Shown: in pieces, positions 16,499 through 26,638 of the stretch | Layout of the letters: every line of letters starts with the position of its first letter | Position numbering within the stretch: the stretch's first letter is position 1 | NCBI GenBank assembly: GCA_021202985.1 | Contig: JAJQCA010000047.1 | Location: 62,001-126,000, forward strand | DNA from: Alistipes sp. | GTDB lineage: Bacteria; Bacteroidota; Bacteroidia; Bacteroidales; Rikenellaceae | Reading direction: 5' to 3' | DNA length: 64,000 bases | Made by a program: the position numbers and the translations under genes | The notes under the pieces: generated by a model | The model's database searches: none | What the model was told of the DNA's origin: nothing | Seen by the model: only the letters and a program-made list of their open reading frames with translations

Positions 16499-16719
16499 GG
16501 CAGTTCGTTGGTGTCCGATAATTCCGGTACGCCGGTTTCCTGCAGGGTATCCATCTCACCGAGCAGTTCGGTCTGCCGGTCACGCAGTTCGTCTTCCGCT
16601 CTCCCGGCCTCAACGAGTTCCTGCTGAATGCGTTCCATATCTTGCTCCAGTTCTTCCATCCTTCCCATAGACTGTCGTTTTTTCGCTATCTCCTGCAACA
16701 ACCATGCATATTCAGGCAC
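16495..16719 (-). CDS. small coiled-coil protein, 74 aa
   Basis: A helix-rich protein with a long Glu/Arg/Leu heptad region (MEELEQDMERIQQELVEAG, then DELRDRQTELLGEMD). Together with the acidic 66-aa partner it forms a two-gene unit divergent from the ECF sigma gene at 16858. A TATTTTGG about 12 bp before the start is close to a -7 box. Function unknown. Confidence 0.55.
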   Translation of the reverse strand: MPEYAWLLQEIAKKRQSMGRMEELEQDMERIQQELVEAGRAEDELRDRQTELLGEMDTLQETGVPELSDTNELP

Positions 16720-16857
16720 CCCAAAATATGTCAGTTTAGTGGAACACGGGTTATATTTTGAAATTTTTTCACCGTACCTTGTAGGGAAAGCAAACCGGGC
16801 GACTCTATATCAATAGAAGCCCACGAGGGGCGGACCCCAAGACTACGACAATCGCAA

Positions 16858-17487
16858 ATGGACCGGGAATACTTGGAACGGTTAATATGGTATATTTCCA
16901 ACGGCGACACGGGTGCCTTCGGACAGTTGTACGAGAGGTTTTACCCGGACACATACCGTTTTGTGGGCTATTTCATACGCGGTAGGGAGGACAGGCAGGA
17001 CGTGGTGGCCGACACATTCAAAAACCTGTGGCTGAACCGGCACCTGCTCCCGGGAATCCGGAACCTCCAGGCATATATCTACACGGTGGCCCGTAACGAG
17101 GCCTACCGCCACCTGCGCACCACCGCCCGGTACAGGAACATCACCATCGACGAAATGCCTGTGGAGGTAACTTTCGTGCAGCCCGACAACGATCTGGGCC
17201 TCCTTAACGACGAGGCGACCGAAATTTACCGTCGCGCGGTAGAGGTTCTTCCCGAGAGGTGCAAGCTGATATTCCTTATGGTAAGGGAGCAGAAACTCAG
17301 GCACAAAGAAGTCGCCTCCATCCTTAACATAAGCGAAGGGACCATCGAACGGCAGATTAATATTGCTACCCGGAAACTGGTAGAATTTATAAAGGCGTAC
17401 CTCCCCGAAATGCGCCGCAAGAAGCAGTCGGGCCTTTGGCCGGATAAAGAAAATAACCCCTTGAATATAGAGAATTGCCCGGTATGA
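16858..17487 (+). CDS. ECF-type RNA polymerase sigma factor
   Basis: A 209-residue sigma-70 family protein. Region 2 is at about residues 20-90 (FGQLYERFYPDTYRFVGYFI, DVVADTFKNLWLN) and region 4 at about 130-185 (LPERCKLIFLMVREQKLRHK, VASILNISEGTIERQI). It overlaps the FecR gene by 4 bp and precedes susC, the usual order for an ECF/anti-sigma pair that activates a polysaccharide locus. The probable signal comes through the STN domain of the SusC protein and FecR. Confidence 0.95.
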   Translation: MDREYLERLIWYISNGDTGAFGQLYERFYPDTYRFVGYFIRGREDRQDVVADTFKNLWLNRHLLPGIRNLQAYIYTVARNEAYRHLRTTARYRNITIDEMPVEVTFVQPDNDLGLLNDEATEIYRRAVEVLPERCKLIFLMVREQKLRHKEVASILNISEGTIERQINIATRKLVEFIKAYLPEMRRKKQSGLWPDKENNPLNIENCPV

Positions 17488-18467
17488 ACCAGAAAAAAGA
17501 AGAAATATATACGGATATGGAACAGGCTCCGCCCACCGGAGCGAACCCTGACCAGGAGAGCTGGGCGACGGCATTGCGCATGCTCGATTCGATGAGGGGC
17601 ACCTGTGGCGTGGAAGAGGCGATGGAAGACAAACAGGCCGTATGGGATAAGGTCAGTAGCGGTATCGCCGGGACCGGATCATTTAGGTATAAGACTCCAC
17701 GTTGGTTTTTCCCGATAATAACCGGAGTTGCCGCTACCCTTATCTTCGGCTTGCTGACAGGTCTCCTGACTTACCGGGCGGGATACACCTCGGGAACGGG
17801 GCAGATTGCCCGCAATAATATTGAAGTGGCCGTGCCGATGGGCGCCACCACCAGCCTGACCCTTCCCGACGGAACGGAAATAACGCTTAACGGGGGTAGC
17901 CGGCTGGTTTATCCCGCGTTTTTCGGCCGCGAAAGGTGGGTGGAACTCGACGGCGAGGCCGTGTTCGACGTGGAGGCGGACCCCGGATGTCCTTTTACGG
18001 TCAGGTCCCCGGGAGTGGACATACTGGTTACCGGAACGGTATTTACCCTCAAATCGTATCGTAACGACCCGGTAGTGAGTGTGGTACTGGAACGGGGTGA
18101 GGTGCGGGCTTTAATCGGCAAAGGGCCTCATGCCGAGTCGGTGTCGCTCTACCCGGGCCAGCAGATGCTGTTTCACCGCGAGACGGGCGAGATATCCCGG
18201 CTCCAGACCGAACCCGCAAGGGCTGCCGCCTGGACCGAGGGTATGTTCTACTTCCGCAGCACCCCCCTCGAGGACATATGCCGCCAACTGGAACGGCGCT
18301 TCGGGGTGGAGATAGAAATAGAGAGCAGGGAGCTGGCCCGTAAGGTGTACCACACCCAGTTCGAATCGCACGAGAGCCTTTACGAGATACTCGACGTGCT
18401 GAGCTATAAAAACCGGTGGGAAGCAGTAACGGACGGGCGTAAAATAAAGATACGTTCGGTGCCGTAA
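17484..18467 (+). CDS. FecR-family anti-sigma factor
   Basis: A 327-residue inner-membrane protein. The cytoplasmic N-terminus (about 1-72) should hold the sigma factor; a membrane helix follows (IITGVAATLIFGLLTGLL, about 78-95); the periplasmic FecR domain has LPDGTEITLNGGSRLVYP and ELDGEAVFDVE; and a C-terminal DUF4974-like region has FYFRSTPLEDICRQLERRF. The ATG at 17484 overlaps the sigma stop (ATGA). It receives the signal from the STN domain of the downstream SusC. Confidence 0.94.
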   Translation: MNQKKEEIYTDMEQAPPTGANPDQESWATALRMLDSMRGTCGVEEAMEDKQAVWDKVSSGIAGTGSFRYKTPRWFFPIITGVAATLIFGLLTGLLTYRAGYTSGTGQIARNNIEVAVPMGATTSLTLPDGTEITLNGGSRLVYPAFFGRERWVELDGEAVFDVEADPGCPFTVRSPGVDILVTGTVFTLKSYRNDPVVSVVLERGEVRALIGKGPHAESVSLYPGQQMLFHRETGEISRLQTEPARAAAWTEGMFYFRSTPLEDICRQLERRFGVEIEIESRELARKVYHTQFESHESLYEILDVLSYKNRWEAVTDGRKIKIRSVP

Positions 18468-18557
18468 AAGATAATGACCGGCTGTTCCCGGCATGACTGC
18501 AGCATAAGGGGAGCGGCGGGTATACTAACCTACGACCTAAAACTAAACTGACCTAAG

Positions 18558-21500
18558 ATGATGAAGACCGACTCCAAAGCGCGGTGTTCCGGGGCATCGT
18601 ACGCCCGTACCGGAAGACCGGGACACAGATTCCGCATGCCGCTCTATACGCTCTTACTGCTGTTGTTCACGACTACGGCCGCATTCTCCCAGACCCAGAG
18701 AGTCTCCATTACGGCTGAAGACATTACTTTCGAACAGTTCCTCGACCAGATAAAGGCAGGCACGGGGCTTTCCTACAGCCTTGAAAGCACCAACATCGAC
18801 ATGGCCGCACGGGTTACCGCACGGTACTCCGACGAACCGGTAAGCACAGTACTCAACGCCGTGCTCGGCAGATTCCAATTGACCTATGAAATAAAGGATA
18901 ACCATATCCTTATCTACCGGGGTACGGCCCCGGCATCCCAACCGGCCGACGGGCATCAGGTGACCGGACAGGTTATCGACGCGCAGGGCCAGCCGATTAT
19001 CGGCGTCACGGTAATGGTGGACGGGACCACCCGCGGCACCACCACCGGAGCCGACGGCAGTTTCTCCATCGTAGCTCCCTCGGGCGAGAGCAGGCTCAAT
19101 ATCTCGTTCATCGGTTACGAAACGGTTACGGTAAACATCGGCGGGCGGACCCGCGTGGACGTGGTGATGAAGGAGTCGGTGGTGGATGTGGACGCACTTG
19201 TGGTGGTGGGTTACGGTACCCAGATACGCCGAAACGTAGCCACGGCGATTTCGTCCGTAAGCGGCGACAAGCTGGCGGACCTTCCCGTTCAGAACGCCAC
19301 GGAGGCTCTGGTGGGCCGGGTACCTGGACTCCAGCTCCAGCAGCAGTCCGGCGCTCCCGGAGAAGCGCCCGTAGTCCGTATCCGAGGCCACGGGTCAATC
19401 ACAAGCGGTAACGGACCCTTATATGTAATAGACGGTTACCCTACTAACGACGCTACCCTGTTCAACGCCATCAGCCCGGCCGACATCGAATCCATCGACG
19501 TGATGAAGGACGCCGCATCGGCCGCAATCTACGGTTCGCGCGCCGGTAACGGCGTTATCCTCGTCACCACCAAACGCGGCCAAAAGAAGGACAAGACCAC
19601 TTTCAATTTCGACATGCGTGTGGGGTTCGACAGGATAATGCACAAATACCCGGTGATGAACGCCCGCGAATATGTGGAAATGGCTATCGAAGGGATGGAA
19701 TACAACAATATGACCATTCCGGGTTACCTGCTCGACGAGTCGCGCTGGACGGTCACCGACTGGCAGGACGTGATATTCCGCAACGGACTTTACCAGGATT
19801 ACCACATGAGCGCCATGGGCGGCAGCGACAAGGTGCAGTACGCCGTATCCGGGGGATATACCGACCATAACGGTATCCTGAAAAACACCTACAACAAACG
19901 GTACAATTTCCGTATCTCCATCGACGCCCAACTGACCCGCACGCTGAAGGTCGGCGCCACGCTCCAGCCATCTCTTACCAAACGCCGCATTCAGCAGACC
20001 TCGGGGGGAAATACCTCCAGCGGTGTGGACGGCATACTGGCCGAAGCCCTCACTATGCCTCCAATCCTGCCAGTATGGCGTGACAACGGGGACTACTTCA
20101 TCATTTTCCAAGACCCGGAAATGTCGTCCATTTTCAACCAGGAACTCTCGAACCCACTCAACAAGCTGGACGGGGTGAGCGATATATTCAACACTTTCCG
20201 CCAGACGGGAACCTTCTATATCGAGTATGAACCGGTTAAGAACCTGAGGCTGCGGTCGTCGCTGAATATGGGTTACGTTAACGAACGCGAGGAATACTAC
20301 ACCGAAGCCTTCATTGCCAAAGGTGCGGGCAACACCGGCAATATATCCACTCCCAACCTTGCCAACATACGTGCACGGCGTCGTAACCAGACCGCCGCAA
20401 ACCTCTACTGGTCATCCACGGCCACTTACGACCTCGAAACCAATCAGGGCCATAACTTCACCTTCCTGGCCGGTTACGATGCCGCACGACAGGACGATTT
20501 CTATACCCAGGTGGAACCCCGTACCGACGCGGACAACCCGGTGGCATTCACCAGCACGGCCATAAAGAACGTGCAGGGCGCGGTTATAACCAAAGGTGAA
20601 TCACAGAGGAGGACCTATATCTTCGACGCACTGTTCGCACGCGTGAACTATAACTACAAGGGACGTTACCTGCTGTCGGCTTCCATCCGCCGCGACCGTT
20701 CGAGCCGCTTCGGCCCGGATAACCGTGCCGGTTATTTTCCGTCGGTTTCGGCCGGTTGGAACGTCTCGGACGAGGCTTTTATGAGCGACCAAAACCTATT
20801 TTCGAGCCTCAAAATCAGGGCCAGCTACGGCGAAACCGGCAACGACCAGTTGAGCGGTTACTACTCGTGGCTGACCACAATGAGTTCGAGTTACTATAAT
20901 TTCGGTACCACGGACGCGAGTATAGTAGGTTACCAGCCCGGAGGATTCTCCAACCCGCGCCTCGGATGGGAAAAGAACAGGCAGTTCGATGTGGGGTTGG
21001 ACTTCGGGCTGTTCAATAACCGGCTGACCGTAATGGTTGACTACTATAACCGCCGGAGCAATACGATACTCGAAACCGACATCCCTACCATTAACGGAAA
21101 GGCGACCAAGATGATGCAGAACGCGGGAGAAATCGAGAACCAAGGTATCGAGTTCGGAATCAGCAGCGTCAATTTCTCGGGCCGCTTTACCTGGAGGACC
21201 GACCTGAACATATCCAGGAACCGCAACAAAATCCTCGCCCTCAACGCCGGGCAGGAGGCGCTGAGCCTTTCGGGTGTTATACGTAACTATGTAGGCCGTC
21301 CGTTCGGGGATATTTATATGTATATCGTAGAGGGGACCTTCAACAAACAGGAAGACCTCGATACTTACGCGTTGATGGGTTCGCAGGGGATAGGGGACCT
21401 CCGGTTCAGGGACGTATCCGGCCCGGACGGAGTACCTGACGGTGTAATAAACAGCTACGACCAGGTGCGCGTAGGCAATTACCAGCCCAAATTCACTTTC

Positions 21501-21995
21501 GGTTTCAACAACACTTTCAGTTTCAGCAATTTCGACCTCGGCATTATGATGGACGGACAGGTGGGCGGCAAGGTGTACCGGAGCCAGGAACTTGCGCTGT
21601 CGCTTAGCCGCTGGCTGGAAAACGGCTCGAAAGAGTCGCTGGGCCGCTGGCGCTCTCCCGATAAACCCGGCAACGGACGATATCACCGGGCGGGGACCCC
21701 CAACCTCTCTTCCAATATTTCGGCCAACACCCGCTATCTCTACAACGCCGACTTCCTTCGTATCACCAACATTACTCTGGGCTATACCCTGCCGCAACGC
21801 ATAGCGGAAAAATTCTCGGTACAGAACCTGCGGGTTTACGTCACTACCCAAAACCTCCACATCTTCTCGAACATAGGCGGTTTCAACAACCCGCAGGCTT
21901 CCACCATGGGCGACTCCTCCACCAACAACGGAACCGACGGGGGCGCTTATCCTCTGGCGCGTAATATCTCTTTCGGACTCAACCTTACATTCTGA
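18558..21995 (+). CDS. susC: SusC-family TonB-dependent outer-membrane transporter with STN domain
   Basis: A 1145-residue outer-membrane transporter for oligosaccharides. It has a signal peptide (hydrophobic about 30-44), an STN signalling domain (about 49-122, ITAEDITFEQFLDQIK), a carboxypeptidase-D-like domain (about 134-206), a TonB-box-like segment VDALVVVGYGTQ, a plug (LPVQNATEALVGRVPGLQLQ) and a 22-strand barrel ending in ISFGLNLTF. The STN domain and the linked ECF/FecR pair imply induction by the transported glycan. ATG 18636 (MPLYTLL) is an alternative start that would shorten the n-region. susD begins 30 bp downstream. Confidence 0.95.
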   Translation: MMKTDSKARCSGASYARTGRPGHRFRMPLYTLLLLLFTTTAAFSQTQRVSITAEDITFEQFLDQIKAGTGLSYSLESTNIDMAARVTARYSDEPVSTVLNAVLGRFQLTYEIKDNHILIYRGTAPASQPADGHQVTGQVIDAQGQPIIGVTVMVDGTTRGTTTGADGSFSIVAPSGESRLNISFIGYETVTVNIGGRTRVDVVMKESVVDVDALVVVGYGTQIRRNVATAISSVSGDKLADLPVQNATEALVGRVPGLQLQQQSGAPGEAPVVRIRGHGSITSGNGPLYVIDGYPTNDATLFNAISPADIESIDVMKDAASAAIYGSRAGNGVILVTTKRGQKKDKTTFNFDMRVGFDRIMHKYPVMNAREYVEMAIEGMEYNNMTIPGYLLDESRWTVTDWQDVIFRNGLYQDYHMSAMGGSDKVQYAVSGGYTDHNGILKNTYNKRYNFRISIDAQLTRTLKVGATLQPSLTKRRIQQTSGGNTSSGVDGILAEALTMPPILPVWRDNGDYFIIFQDPEMSSIFNQELSNPLNKLDGVSDIFNTFRQTGTFYIEYEPVKNLRLRSSLNMGYVNEREEYYTEAFIAKGAGNTGNISTPNLANIRARRRNQTAANLYWSSTATYDLETNQGHNFTFLAGYDAARQDDFYTQVEPRTDADNPVAFTSTAIKNVQGAVITKGESQRRTYIFDALFARVNYNYKGRYLLSASIRRDRSSRFGPDNRAGYFPSVSAGWNVSDEAFMSDQNLFSSLKIRASYGETGNDQLSGYYSWLTTMSSSYYNFGTTDASIVGYQPGGFSNPRLGWEKNRQFDVGLDFGLFNNRLTVMVDYYNRRSNTILETDIPTINGKATKMMQNAGEIENQGIEFGISSVNFSGRFTWRTDLNISRNRNKILALNAGQEALSLSGVIRNYVGRPFGDIYMYIVEGTFNKQEDLDTYALMGSQGIGDLRFRDVSGPDGVPDGVINSYDQVRVGNYQPKFTFGFNNTFSFSNFDLGIMMDGQVGGKVYRSQELALSLSRWLENGSKESLGRWRSPDKPGNGRYHRAGTPNLSSNISANTRYLYNADFLRITNITLGYTLPQRIAEKFSVQNLRVYVTTQNLHIFSNIGGFNNPQASTMGDSSTNNGTDGGAYPLARNISFGLNLTF

Positions 21996-22024
21996 CCCGG
22001 TAACCGGCACAAAACAAAAGCAAG

Positions 22025-23518
22025 ATGAAAAGACATATAAAAAGTTTCAGGACGCGGATTATCCTGCTGGCGGTGATACCGGCGGCGGTAATGTGGTCGT
22101 GCACAGAAGCGGCTTTCAACAGGTATCCGCTCGACGATTTCACGGAAGACAAATTCTTTGTCGACGAGACCAACGTGAACCAGATGCTGGTAAACGCCTA
22201 TTCCTCCACCCGGAGCGTTTACGCCTACTACTACTACGTAGCCGACATTTCGGCCGACGACACCTACAATAGCAAGTTCAACAACTCTTCGGACCATATC
22301 ACCATAAACGAAGCCAACGTTATGGCAAGCAACGGCGCGCTGGCCAACCTGTGGACATACAGTTATACCGTAATTTCACGGGCTCACCTCGTACTGGAGA
22401 ATTCCGAGACCATAGAGATGGACGCCGACCTGAAGAAGCGGTACCAGAACGAGGCCAAATACCTCCGCGCCCTTATGTACTTCAACCTGGTGAGGATTTT
22501 CGGCGACGTGCCCCTCGTGCTGGAAGACGTGAAGGACGACAAGCAGCTTTTCGAATACGTCAGGGAACCGAAGGAGAACGTTTATAAACAGATAATCCAG
22601 GACCTTACGGACGCTCTCGAACTTCCGCCCCGGTACGATATCAATATAGACATCGGCCGCGCTACCAGTACGGCTGCCAGGGCACTCCTCGGCGAGGTAT
22701 ACCTCACGCTTAACGACTACCCCTCCGCGGTAGGCGTATTGCGGGACCTTGTGGAGGGTAATACGTACGGCTACCGCCTGCTCGACGACTATGCCGACAT
22801 TTTCGACGCCGATAACCCCAACAACGACGAAATCGTGTTCGCCATCCAGTATGCCCGCGGGTACGACTCCTCGATGAATATGAGCAACGGCATCGTTAGC
22901 GGGACCTTCCCGAACGAAGATATGACCATTCAGATAGGGAGCGGTATAATCGCGCGTGGCACGGGGACGTACCTCCTCACGCGCGATCTATACCGTGAAT
23001 TCGCCCCTGCGGACGAGCGACTTTCCATGATAGAGACAATGAAAGGAACGCGGAAAGATTATATTTTCATGCTCAAGTATTACGATTTCGGTATGACCTC
23101 GCGCATCGATTCCGGCTGCGACTGGATAGTGCACCGCTGGGCGGACGTCCTGCTGATGTACGCCGAGGCCCTTAACGAGACCGGAAGTACTAACGACGCC
23201 CTGCAATACGTTACTGAAGTAAGGACCCGCGCGGGACTCGCCACCGACCCGGCCATCGCTTCCGGCGCATCCGCCATGCGGCATGCCATCGCGCAGGAGC
23301 GCAGGCTGGAACTTTACGGGGAGGGTCACCGCTGGTTCGACCTGATACGTACGGGAAAGGCAATCGAAGTGATGAACGCCCATTTCAGCGACCCCACACT
23401 GGACAACGACGAAATAGGCGAGAACAGTAAGATGGAAGAATACAAACTACTGTTCCCCATACCGGTGGACCAGGTACTGCTAAACCCGGATAAGATAAAG
23501 CAAAATCCGGGATACTAA
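22025..23518 (+). CDS. susD: SusD/RagB-family glycan-binding lipoprotein
   Basis: A 497-residue surface lipoprotein (lipobox MWSC near 26) that caps the SusC barrel and binds the glycan. The N-terminal NRYPLDDFTEDKFFVDETNV, the TPR-like helices with EAKYLRALMYFNLVRIFGDV, and the C-terminal RRLELYGEGHRWFDLIRTGK and LLFPIPVDQVLLNPDKIKQN are typical of the family. The partner is the SusC directly upstream. Confidence 0.95.
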   Translation: MKRHIKSFRTRIILLAVIPAAVMWSCTEAAFNRYPLDDFTEDKFFVDETNVNQMLVNAYSSTRSVYAYYYYVADISADDTYNSKFNNSSDHITINEANVMASNGALANLWTYSYTVISRAHLVLENSETIEMDADLKKRYQNEAKYLRALMYFNLVRIFGDVPLVLEDVKDDKQLFEYVREPKENVYKQIIQDLTDALELPPRYDINIDIGRATSTAARALLGEVYLTLNDYPSAVGVLRDLVEGNTYGYRLLDDYADIFDADNPNNDEIVFAIQYARGYDSSMNMSNGIVSGTFPNEDMTIQIGSGIIARGTGTYLLTRDLYREFAPADERLSMIETMKGTRKDYIFMLKYYDFGMTSRIDSGCDWIVHRWADVLLMYAEALNETGSTNDALQYVTEVRTRAGLATDPAIASGASAMRHAIAQERRLELYGEGHRWFDLIRTGKAIEVMNAHFSDPTLDNDEIGENSKMEEYKLLFPIPVDQVLLNPDKIKQNPGY

Positions 23519-23531
23519 TCAGAATTTATAT

Positions 23532-23563
23532 TATATTTGGTGGGTCCGGACTTTTCCGGACCC
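23532..23563 (+). promoter_or_regulatory. internal promoter box and leader hairpin between susD and GH78 gene
   Basis: TATATTTG (23532-23539) matches the -7 box and is followed by a 9-bp hairpin GGGTCCGGA/TCCGGACCC with loop CTTT (23542-23563), with no T-run. It could be a promoter for the enzymes or a processing or stabilising hairpin that sets the higher level of the susCD transcript. Confidence 0.5.
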
Positions 23564-23588
23564 GCTTACCAAACCTAAACTGACTCTT

Positions 23589-25361
23589 ATGAAGAAATTA
23601 ACGACACTGCTGGTGCTTTGCATCCTGTTCCCGGCAGCAATTTTCGCCCTGCCACCCATATTCGGCAGCGAATACGACGGAAAGACCGAGGAGGACCCCC
23701 TCGACCGGCTTTACATAACCCCTCAAAGAATAGTCTGGATGAACGACGGGGACGGCAGGCTTATCAAAGACCCGGAGATTCTTCTCCGCCCGGGTAACGG
23801 CCAGGCCGACATGGCCCGCACCACACCCTATTGCCGCATGTACAGCACCGACCATGAAAAGGCGGCCATCATTCTCGACTTCGGAAAGGAACTCCACGGC
23901 GGCCTGCAAATGGTGATGGGCGGCTCGTCGAACCGCGCTCCGTCGCTGGTACGTATCCGTTTCGGCGAATCGGTGGGCGAGGTTTGCAGCCAGACCTACA
24001 ATCTCGACTGGCGTATGGGCTTCTCCACGGACGACCACGCCAAACGCGACATAGTGGTCGAGATACCGCGCAGCGGCAATTTCGAAATAGGAAACACAGG
24101 GTTCCGCTTTGTACGTATAGACCTGCTGGAGAACGACCACAACATTTCGCTCAAAGAGGTGCGGGCAATCCTCCGCTACCGCGATATATCCTACACCGGC
24201 TCCTTCAACAGCAGCGACGAGAGGCTGAACCAAATATGGATGACGGGCGCTTGGACCGTGCACCTCAACATGCAGGAATTCCTGTGGGACGGCATCAAGC
24301 GCGACCGCTGCGTATGGTTGGGCGACATGCATCCCGAGGTGGCCACCATCAGCCACGTTTTCGGAGACAACCAGATAGTGCCGGCCAGCCTCGACCTTGC
24401 GGCGGAGCAGTTCCCGCTCCCGGGATGGATGAACGGTATGAGCGCCTACTCGCTCTGGTACCTCGTAATCCACCACGACTGGTACATGCACCACGGTGAC
24501 ATGAACTTCCTCAATAAGCACCGTGACTATATCGTGGGCCTTATCGACCAAATCGTCTCAAAGATAGATGAAGAGGGCAACGAGGAGCTGTCGCCGATGC
24601 GCTTCCTCGACTGGCCGTCCAGCCCCAACCGCGAGGGTGTGGAAGCCGGTTACCGCGGCCTGATGGCCTGGGCGCTCAACTCGGCCGAGAAACTTTGTAT
24701 CGACCTCGGTGAACCGGCCGCCGCCGAGCAGTGCCGCACCGGTCTCGAACGGCTCCAACGCAAATATGTGGATCACAACCAGCTTAAACAGGGTGCCTCC
24801 CTGATGGCCATAGGCGGGCTGATGGACCCGGTACAGGCTTGCGACGACGTGGTTTCCGTGGGAGGCGCGAAGGATTTCTCCACCTTCTACGGCTATTATA
24901 TGCTTCAGGCACAGGCTATGGCCGGCGAATATCAGACTGCGCTGGACATTATACGTCAATACTGGGGAGGAATGCTCGACATGGGTGCGACATCCTTCTG
25001 GGAAGATTTCAACCTCGAATGGATGGAAAACTCCACGCGGCTCGACGAAATGCCGGTGGAGGGGATGAACGATATCCACGGCTCGTTTGGAGACTACTGC
25101 TACCCGAGTTTCCGCCACAGCTTCTGCCACGGCTGGTCGTCCGGTCCGACAGCATGGATGAGCGAGCACGTGCTCGGTGTGGAGATTCTCGAACCGGGAT
25201 GCCGCACGGTGCGCATCAACCCCCACATGGGCGACCTCGAATGGGTGGAAGGCACATTCCCGACCCCTTACGGGGAGATTAAGATTCGCCACGACCGCCG
25301 TCCCGACGGAACGGTCGTATCGAAAGTAGACGCCCCGCGCGGGGTTAAGATAGTAAAATAA
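23589..25361 (+). CDS. secreted alpha-L-rhamnosidase-like enzyme (GH78 type)
   Basis: A 590-residue protein with signal peptide MKKLTTLLVLCILFPAAIFA. An N-terminal beta domain (FGKELHGGLQMVM, GFRFVRIDLLE) leads to an (alpha/alpha)6 catalytic region with EFLWDGIKRDRCVWLGDMHP, the part equivalent to the CPQRDERLGWTGD motif of GH78, and the C-terminal FRHSFCHGWSSGPTAW and GCRTVRINPHMGDLEW common in GH78. The enzyme would release terminal rhamnose in the periplasm. Exact linkage and substrate cannot be read; the motif departs from classical GH78, so a related family is possible. Confidence 0.82.
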   Translation: MKKLTTLLVLCILFPAAIFALPPIFGSEYDGKTEEDPLDRLYITPQRIVWMNDGDGRLIKDPEILLRPGNGQADMARTTPYCRMYSTDHEKAAIILDFGKELHGGLQMVMGGSSNRAPSLVRIRFGESVGEVCSQTYNLDWRMGFSTDDHAKRDIVVEIPRSGNFEIGNTGFRFVRIDLLENDHNISLKEVRAILRYRDISYTGSFNSSDERLNQIWMTGAWTVHLNMQEFLWDGIKRDRCVWLGDMHPEVATISHVFGDNQIVPASLDLAAEQFPLPGWMNGMSAYSLWYLVIHHDWYMHHGDMNFLNKHRDYIVGLIDQIVSKIDEEGNEELSPMRFLDWPSSPNREGVEAGYRGLMAWALNSAEKLCIDLGEPAAAEQCRTGLERLQRKYVDHNQLKQGASLMAIGGLMDPVQACDDVVSVGGAKDFSTFYGYYMLQAQAMAGEYQTALDIIRQYWGGMLDMGATSFWEDFNLEWMENSTRLDEMPVEGMNDIHGSFGDYCYPSFRHSFCHGWSSGPTAWMSEHVLGVEILEPGCRTVRINPHMGDLEWVEGTFPTPYGEIKIRHDRRPDGTVVSKVDAPRGVKIVK

Positions 25362-25373
25362 TAACCGGCCGAT

Positions 25374-26615
25374 ATGACACGATACATTTTAACGGCACTG
25401 GCACTCGGGTCGCTCCTGGCGTACTCCTGTAACGAGAGGCCCCCGGTGGCCGAAGACCCCAACCAGGCAAAAGAAGTTTTCCTGAAAGATACCGTTTTCT
25501 CCGTTCCGGTGGAGCCGGAAGTCGGGGCGGAACGCCTCGACGAGATTGCCGGGCTTTACGGCGATCAGGCTGAGTTCGAGAAACGCAAGGCCGAAATCCG
25601 CAAAGGCATGTTCTACCAGCTGGGGCTGGACCCGATGCCCTCGCTCGCCTCGCTGAACCCGGTTGTAACGGGCTTTCAGGAACGGGACGGTTACACGATC
25701 GAAAACGTCGCCCTTGAGATCCTTCCCGGCGTCTGGACCTACGGCAACCTGTTCCGCCCCACCGGCCGGAGCGGAAAGCTGCCGGCCGTAATGCTGGCCC
25801 ACGGCCACTCGATGCAGGAAGTAGGCGAGAGGTGCGGACGGTTTACAGCCGGGCAGCAGACCATAGCCGTTATGCTGGCCCGGATGGGCGCCGTGGTATT
25901 CAACTTCGACATGTTCGCCTACGGTGAGTCGGGCGAGCAGATAGGTACGGCCGCCCACCGTACCGGATTGGCACAGACCATAAACGTCCTCGGGTGCCTT
26001 GCCATACTGGAATACCTCTCCTCACTTCCCGATGTCGACCCGGCGAAGATAGGGATAACCGGAGCCTCGGGCGGCGGAACGCAGAGCTTCCTGACTACCG
26101 CGTTGGACGACCGGATAGCCGTATCGGTGCCCGTGGTGCAGGTGTCGTGCTACTTCCCGGGCGGATGCCCGTGCGAGAGCGGGCGGCCCATCCACGCGAG
26201 CGTAACCCCGAACACCAACAACGCCGAGATTGCCGCCATGGCCGTACCACGGCCCATGCTGGTGGTATCCGACGGCGGCGACTGGACCAGTACGGTAGAC
26301 AGGGTCGAATACCCGTTTATCCGCCGTATTTATTCGATGTACGGCAAGGAGGAGCTGGTGGAAAATGTCCACCTGCCGGACGAAGGCCACGACTTCGGCC
26401 CGAACAAAAGGACGGCTATGTACGATTTCATGGCCCTCCACCTGGGGCTGGACAAAGGCGCTGTGCGCGATGCGTCGGGTAATTACGACGAGAGCGGAGT
26501 CACGCCTGCCCATTACCAAACCCTGCGCGTATTCGAAGGCGGGGGATACCCCGACCATTCGCTTACATCGGCAGGCGAAGTGTACGATAAACTACGGGAA
26601 ATGCAGGGTAAGTAG
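25374..26615 (+). CDS. secreted alpha/beta-hydrolase, probable carbohydrate esterase
   Basis: A 413-residue protein starting 12 bp after the GH78 gene, with an N-terminal signal (LGSLLAYSC, probable lipoprotein). The nucleophile elbow GASGGG is near residue 228, a segment SCYFPGGCPCESGRPIH follows, and a candidate catalytic histidine lies in LPDEGHDFGPNKR. The layout resembles large acetyl-esterase-type hydrolases in plant-glycan loci, which would remove acetyl or other ester groups before rhamnose release. A peptidase or other esterase role is possible. Confidence 0.78.
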   Translation: MTRYILTALALGSLLAYSCNERPPVAEDPNQAKEVFLKDTVFSVPVEPEVGAERLDEIAGLYGDQAEFEKRKAEIRKGMFYQLGLDPMPSLASLNPVVTGFQERDGYTIENVALEILPGVWTYGNLFRPTGRSGKLPAVMLAHGHSMQEVGERCGRFTAGQQTIAVMLARMGAVVFNFDMFAYGESGEQIGTAAHRTGLAQTINVLGCLAILEYLSSLPDVDPAKIGITGASGGGTQSFLTTALDDRIAVSVPVVQVSCYFPGGCPCESGRPIHASVTPNTNNAEIAAMAVPRPMLVVSDGGDWTSTVDRVEYPFIRRIYSMYGKEELVENVHLPDEGHDFGPNKRTAMYDFMALHLGLDKGAVRDASGNYDESGVTPAHYQTLRVFEGGGYPDHSLTSAGEVYDKLREMQGK

Positions 26616-26638
26616 CCGCTGGTTTCCGACATTACGAA

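Noticed and set aside
20796..22010. 404-residue minus-strand ORF over susC
   Set aside because: It is the mirror of the SusC frame and has no domain pattern.
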